Of a DNA stretch of 9,561 nt, positions 6,526 through 9,561 are shown piece after piece. Position numbers and translations under genes: made by a program. The notes beneath the pieces were generated by a model. It was not told where the DNA came from. It did not search any database and saw nothing but the letters and a program-made list of their open reading frames with translations. Positions within the stretch are counted from its first letter, which is position 1; the number at the start of each line of letters is the position of its first letter. The DNA is from Candidatus Kapaibacterium sp. (GTDB lineage: Bacteria; Bacteroidota; Ignavibacteria; Kapaibacteriales; UBA2268): the NCBI GenBank assembly GCA_938038165.1, contig CALHRB010000117.1, forward strand, positions 1 to 9,561, in the 5' to 3' direction.

Positions 6526-6837
6526 ATGCCCGAAAATATACCGTTAGAATATTATCTTGTTATATCAGCATTTTTGTTCATTCTGGGCACCATCGGTGTT
6601 CTTACTCGTCGGAATGTCATAATCATTTTTATGTCTATCGAGATGATGTTAAATTCAGTCAATTTAACATTTGTAGCATTTTCTTCATTTCTTGGCAATC
6701 CTGCAGGACAGATTTTTGTTTTTTTTATTATGGCTGTCGCAGCCGCAGAAGCTGCTGTCGGACTCGCCATTGTTTTGGCTCTTTTCAGAAAATCGGGAAA
6801 TATCTATGTTGATAAGGTAAACATTTTAAAATGGTGA
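6526..6837 (+). CDS. nuoK: NADH-quinone oxidoreductase subunit K
   Basis: A 103-residue, three-helix membrane subunit of complex I, homologous to mitochondrial ND4L and to MrpC of Na+/H+ antiporters. Helices run at about 9-25, 30-52 and 61-87. Two buried glutamates essential for proton transfer in E. coli (Glu36 and Glu72) are matched by Glu39 in 'MSIEMMLNSVNL' (36-47) and Glu75 in 'AVAAAEAAVGLAI' (70-82), with identical spacing, so the pumping residues are intact. The start is ATG 6526, chosen for its strong SD site; the upstream TTG would add six non-conserved residues. Length and C-terminus are normal. It forms a tight two-gene unit with nuoJ. MrpC is the main alternative, but the NuoJ neighbour settles it as NuoK. 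Confidence 0.96.
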   Translation: MPENIPLEYYLVISAFLFILGTIGVLTRRNVIIIFMSIEMMLNSVNLTFVAFSSFLGNPAGQIFVFFIMAVAAAEAAVGLAIVLALFRKSGNIYVDKVNILKW

Positions 6838-6864
6838 TCCACTATTTCAATCCTTATTTTACCC

Positions 6865-6892
6865 ATTAATTTATCTATTAACAAAAATTAAT
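6865..6892. repeat. AT-only inverted repeat before the symporter start
   Basis: ATTAATTT (6865-6872) and AAATTAAT (6885-6892) form a perfect 8-bp inverted repeat with a 12-base loop in the 58-base gap between nuoK and the symporter. There is no G or C in the arms and no T-tract after it, so it is not a convincing terminator. It could be an operator or simply compositional noise. Confidence 0.3.
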
Positions 6893-6895
6893 TTG

Positions 6896-8338
6896 ATGAC
6901 TGAATTTCAATTTACTCTATCGTTTTATGATTTATCAGTCATTATCATTTATTTTCTTTTGATTCTTTTCATCGGTTTTTTCCTTTCGAGAAAAGAGAAA
7001 AACGAAAAGCATTTAAACGAAAAAGAAAACTTTATACTTGCCGGTAGGAAGCTGACACTCCCTTTTTTTATAGCTACCTTGGTTGCTACCTGGTATGGAA
7101 ATATTCTCGGTGTTGGTGAATTCATCTATCGCTCTGGAATTTCTGCTTGGGTTTGTTTTGCTTTTCCTTATTATATTGCCGCTTTAATTTATGCATTATT
7201 TTTTGCCAAAAAAATCAGGTCTCTTTCGATTTATTCGATCCCGGAGCAATTTAAAAATAAATATGGAGCTGTTGCGGGAATGATAGCTTCTCTGTTTGTT
7301 CTGATTATTTCCATTCCAGCTTCGTATATTCTTATGCTTGGAATTATGATTAAAAGCCTGACGGGTTTTAATCTTTTATTATCTATGATTGCCGGGGTTT
7401 TACTTTCTTTCATCTATCTCTATTACGGAGGTTTCAAATCCGATGTTCTGACCAATACTGCGCAATTTTTTCTGATGTATTTAGGGTTCACCGTTATTTT
7501 TGTTGTAGGATATAACACATTTGGCTCGCCATTAGATATTATTGACAAACTTCCTGAAAATCACAAAACTTTATTTGGGGGCTTTCACTGGCAACATATT
7601 CTTGCATGGTATTTAATTGCTTTTCAGACATTTGTTGACCCATCATTTCATCAGCGATGTTCGGCTGTAAACAAGCCTGAAACCGCTCAGAAAGGGATTT
7701 TGATTTCAATTCTTTTCTGGCTTGTCTTCGATTTATTAACTCTTTCGATTGGACTTTATGGTGTTGCATTTTTAAAAGATATAAACCCCGTAAGCTCGTA
7801 TCCGATTCTCGCTGAAATGATCCTTCCATCATTCTGGAAAGGTATTTTTATCGTTGCCTTACTTGCAGTCATAATGTCAACACTCGAAAGCTATTTCTTT
7901 ATTTCAGCCGTCACGATTGGGAACGACATACTCCACCCTTTGATTAAAGGTAAGTCAAAATTAAATACAAAATCATTAACTCAAATTGGTTTAACTTTCT
8001 CTGCTGTTTCAGGAATTGGTTTAGCTTATTTGATTCCTTCAGCAATTGATTTGATATTTAAAACCTCATCTTTAGCTATACCCGGTCTTCTATTTCCAAT
8101 GCTTATTAGTTTTAGCAGAAAATATTCATTAAATCAAAAATCAACAGTATTTGTTATGTTGGTCCCTTTTTTGGTATCGGCTGTTTGGTTTGCTTTGCAA
8201 AACATCGAATGGGATAACATTCAAATCAAAAATTTAATCTACGAAACCGAACCGATGTTTATTGGAATCATTTTCTCTATTGTTTTGGGATTATTATTTC
8301 TAAAAAAAACAAAGTTTAAACAACTGCAGACTCATTAA
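6896..8338 (+). CDS. Sodium:solute symporter family (SSS) transporter
   Basis: A 480-residue inner-membrane transporter of the SSS family (PutP/PanF/SGLT relatives), expected to take up a small solute with Na+. About 13 hydrophobic helices cover the chain. Family features include 'FILAGRKLTLPFFIATLVATW' starting at 46 followed by 'GVGEFIYRSG' (72-81), and 'DPSFHQRCSAVNKPETAQKG' (248-267, the family's DP..xQR..A segment). 'AVIMSTLESYFFISAVTI' (324-341) has Ser328-Thr329 at the place of the Na+-binding Ser-Thr pair of PutP, so Na+ coupling looks intact. The substrate cannot be assigned. ATG at 6896 is preferred to the TTG one codon earlier; neither has an SD site. It lies 58 bases after nuoK on the same strand and its last 23 bases overlap the convergent peptidase gene. 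It could be co-transcribed with nuoJK or have its own promoter. Confidence 0.9.
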   Translation: MTEFQFTLSFYDLSVIIIYFLLILFIGFFLSRKEKNEKHLNEKENFILAGRKLTLPFFIATLVATWYGNILGVGEFIYRSGISAWVCFAFPYYIAALIYALFFAKKIRSLSIYSIPEQFKNKYGAVAGMIASLFVLIISIPASYILMLGIMIKSLTGFNLLLSMIAGVLLSFIYLYYGGFKSDVLTNTAQFFLMYLGFTVIFVVGYNTFGSPLDIIDKLPENHKTLFGGFHWQHILAWYLIAFQTFVDPSFHQRCSAVNKPETAQKGILISILFWLVFDLLTLSIGLYGVAFLKDINPVSSYPILAEMILPSFWKGIFIVALLAVIMSTLESYFFISAVTIGNDILHPLIKGKSKLNTKSLTQIGLTFSAVSGIGLAYLIPSAIDLIFKTSSLAIPGLLFPMLISFSRKYSLNQKSTVFVMLVPFLVSAVWFALQNIEWDNIQIKNLIYETEPMFIGIIFSIVLGLLFLKKTKFKQLQTH

Positions 8339-9383
8339 TTGTAATTGAACCTGAATCAGCATCCAGAGTAGCTTTCAATCCAACAGGCAATGTAATTTGA
8401 TTTGGAGTATGACCAATTGTTAAGCCATAAACAACTGGAATGCTCAAATCAGAAAAAATATGATCCAAAATTTCACCCAGGGCATAATCCCAGATGCGTG
8501 AACTATTAGGTTTATCATAGTTACAACCAGCACACTCTCCAAAGATTATTCCCTTTGCTTCTTTAAACTTACCTGCAATTTTTAATTGTGAAAGCATTCT
8601 ATCAATTCTAAACGGCTCTTCCCCAACATCTTCCAGAAAAAGAATAGATTCCTTAGTATTGATTTCGAATTTTGTTCCCATAAGTGCACAAATCAAAGAA
8701 AGATTACCGCCGATTAGTTTACCTTCTGCTGTTCCATTTTTTATGGTTCTAATAGGATGAGCTTTTCTGAAGTTATTCATATATGATGGATTTGTTACCT
8801 TGCCAATTACTTCATTACTCATAATTATATGCTTGAATGAATTCATTGTAAAATCAGTAAATGCACTTGTCATCACAGGACCATGAAAGGTAACTAAACC
8901 CGAAAATTTTGATATTGCAAGATGAAGAGCGGTAATATCACTATAACCCAAGAAAACTTTTGGATTCTCTCTAATTAATTCATAATTAACGTAGTCAAGT
9001 ATTTGAATAGAACCATAGCCACCTCTGATGCAAAAAACTCCTTTGACTTCTGGATCTTTGAACATTGAATGTAAATCATCTGCTCTTTCTTCGACAGTTC
9101 TGCTTTTATATCCAGTGCCCGACTTAACATACTTGCCAAATTTGTATTTTAATCCAAGATAATCAACGGTTTCAACAACCTTTGAAAGTTCATCAGGATC
9201 GCTTACGGCTGTGCCAGGTGTTATTAAGCCAACTGTGTCTCCTTTTTTGATGGCATAAGGTTTGATAAATTCTATTTCTGATTGATTACTACGAAAATCT
9301 GAATTATTTTCATCTGCCAGATTTTCAGTAAATCCCAACATTAAACTACTTAAAACACTCAAGTTAAAATTTCTTCTGTTCAT
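8316..9383 (-). CDS. LD-carboxypeptidase, peptidase family S66 (LdcA/MccF), possible Tat signal
   Basis: A 355-residue serine carboxypeptidase of family S66, whose LdcA members remove the terminal D-Ala from murein tetrapeptides during cell-wall recycling; MccF relatives cleave microcin C. The catalytic triad can be placed: nucleophile Ser148 in 'GYSDITALH' (146-154), Glu251 in 'LEDVGEEPFRIDRML' (250-264) and His325 in 'GHTPNQITLPVG' (324-335). 'RGGYGS' (120-125) is the other family stretch. The N-terminus 'MNRRNFNLSVLSSLMLGF' has twin arginines followed by a hydrophobic run, resembling a Tat signal, and about 40 residues precede the conserved 'IKKGDTVGLITPG'. Classical LdcA is cytoplasmic and lacks such an extension. 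ATG at 9383 is the start giving this leader; no SD site is seen. Cell-wall recycling is the likely role, MccF-like self-immunity a less likely one. Confidence 0.92.
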   Translation of the reverse strand: MNRRNFNLSVLSSLMLGFTENLADENNSDFRSNQSEIEFIKPYAIKKGDTVGLITPGTAVSDPDELSKVVETVDYLGLKYKFGKYVKSGTGYKSRTVEERADDLHSMFKDPEVKGVFCIRGGYGSIQILDYVNYELIRENPKVFLGYSDITALHLAISKFSGLVTFHGPVMTSAFTDFTMNSFKHIIMSNEVIGKVTNPSYMNNFRKAHPIRTIKNGTAEGKLIGGNLSLICALMGTKFEINTKESILFLEDVGEEPFRIDRMLSQLKIAGKFKEAKGIIFGECAGCNYDKPNSSRIWDYALGEILDHIFSDLSIPVVYGLTIGHTPNQITLPVGLKATLDADSGSITINESAVV

Positions 9384-9561
9384 TTGGTCAAAAGTTTCAT
9401 TTTATAATGACATTTAAAATAATAAAATTATATTTAATAATTCAAAAAATACTAAAAATGAAGTCATTTCGACAATATTCTCAAAATATTAAGAAACAAT
9501 AAACACAATTGCTTTTTTATCTTTTTTTTATTAAGTTACTCACTTAAACATAGATTTCTTG
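9384..9561. other. AT-rich intergenic end of the window
   Basis: These 178 bases upstream of the peptidase gene hold no gene I recognise. They should carry that gene's promoter; several TATAAT- or TATAAA-like hexamers occur on the minus strand, but none has a matching -35 box. The right edge may belong to the upstream region of the next gene. Confidence 0.6.
9531..9547. repeat. Small dyad near the right edge
   Basis: TTAAGT and ACTTAA flank a five-base loop TACTC as a perfect 6-5-6 inverted repeat. A T-rich run precedes it on the plus strand, the wrong side for a rho-independent terminator on that strand. On the minus strand the following bases are A-rich, so it is no terminator there either. 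It may be an operator or chance. Confidence 0.25.

Noticed and set aside
7539..7832. Minus-strand 97-codon reading frame inside the symporter gene
   Set aside because: It is fully antisense to a well-supported transporter and has no family resemblance; a by-product of the symporter's codon pattern.
9474..9490. AATATT repeated around CTCAA as a possible operator
   Set aside because: AATATT is itself palindromic and common in such AT-rich DNA, so the symmetry is not informative.
9458..9502. 14-codon plus-strand frame in the right-hand intergenic region
   Set aside because: Too short, with no SD site or family resemblance; expected by chance.
1..9561. CRISPR array, insertion sequence, tRNA or phage remnants
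   Set aside because: No spaced direct repeats, terminal inverted repeats with a transposase, tRNA-like cloverleaf or phage genes were seen; nearly all sequence is explained by housekeeping-type genes.

Overview
This is an AT-rich bacterial window with two densely packed gene blocks that diverge from a 157-bp intergenic region at 5849-6005. The gene content is Gram-negative: a TolC-type outer-membrane factor with a periplasmic adaptor, complex I subunits and an S66 peptidase. A split MacB-type transporter, the AT-richness and mostly weak ribosome-binding sites suggest the Bacteroidota/Ignavibacteriota/Chlorobiota group. That placement is inference, because there is no rRNA or other marker gene here. 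A few clear Shine-Dalgarno (SD) sites, best before nuoK, argue mildly against a typical Bacteroidia or Flavobacteria genome, where such sites are rare.

Left block (minus strand, read from 5848 down to the left edge). Six genes are separated by only 7-13 bases and look like one operon: a TolC-like outer-membrane channel, a zinc-ribbon/RDD membrane protein, an HlyD/MacA-like adaptor, a MacB/LolD-class ATPase, and two tandem MacB-like permeases, the second cut off by the window edge. Together they can form a tripartite pump. The ATPase would power an inner-membrane permease pair, probably a heterodimer, the adaptor would bridge the periplasm, and the TolC homologue would open the outer membrane. 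The substrate cannot be read from the sequence. The RDD protein is the unexplained member.

Right block (plus strand from 6006). nuoJ and nuoK, two membrane subunits of respiratory complex I, stand together without any other nuo gene. A sodium:solute symporter of unknown substrate follows 58 bases later. It meets a minus-strand LD-carboxypeptidase (S66 family, with a possible Tat signal) tail to tail, and the two coding regions overlap by 23 bp. The last 178 bases are AT-rich, with no gene recognised and one small dyad.

I saw no tRNA, rRNA, CRISPR array, insertion sequence or phage gene. No strikingly new system is evident. The points most worth following are the RDD/zinc-ribbon gene inside the exporter operon, the paired permeases, and the detached nuoJK pair.
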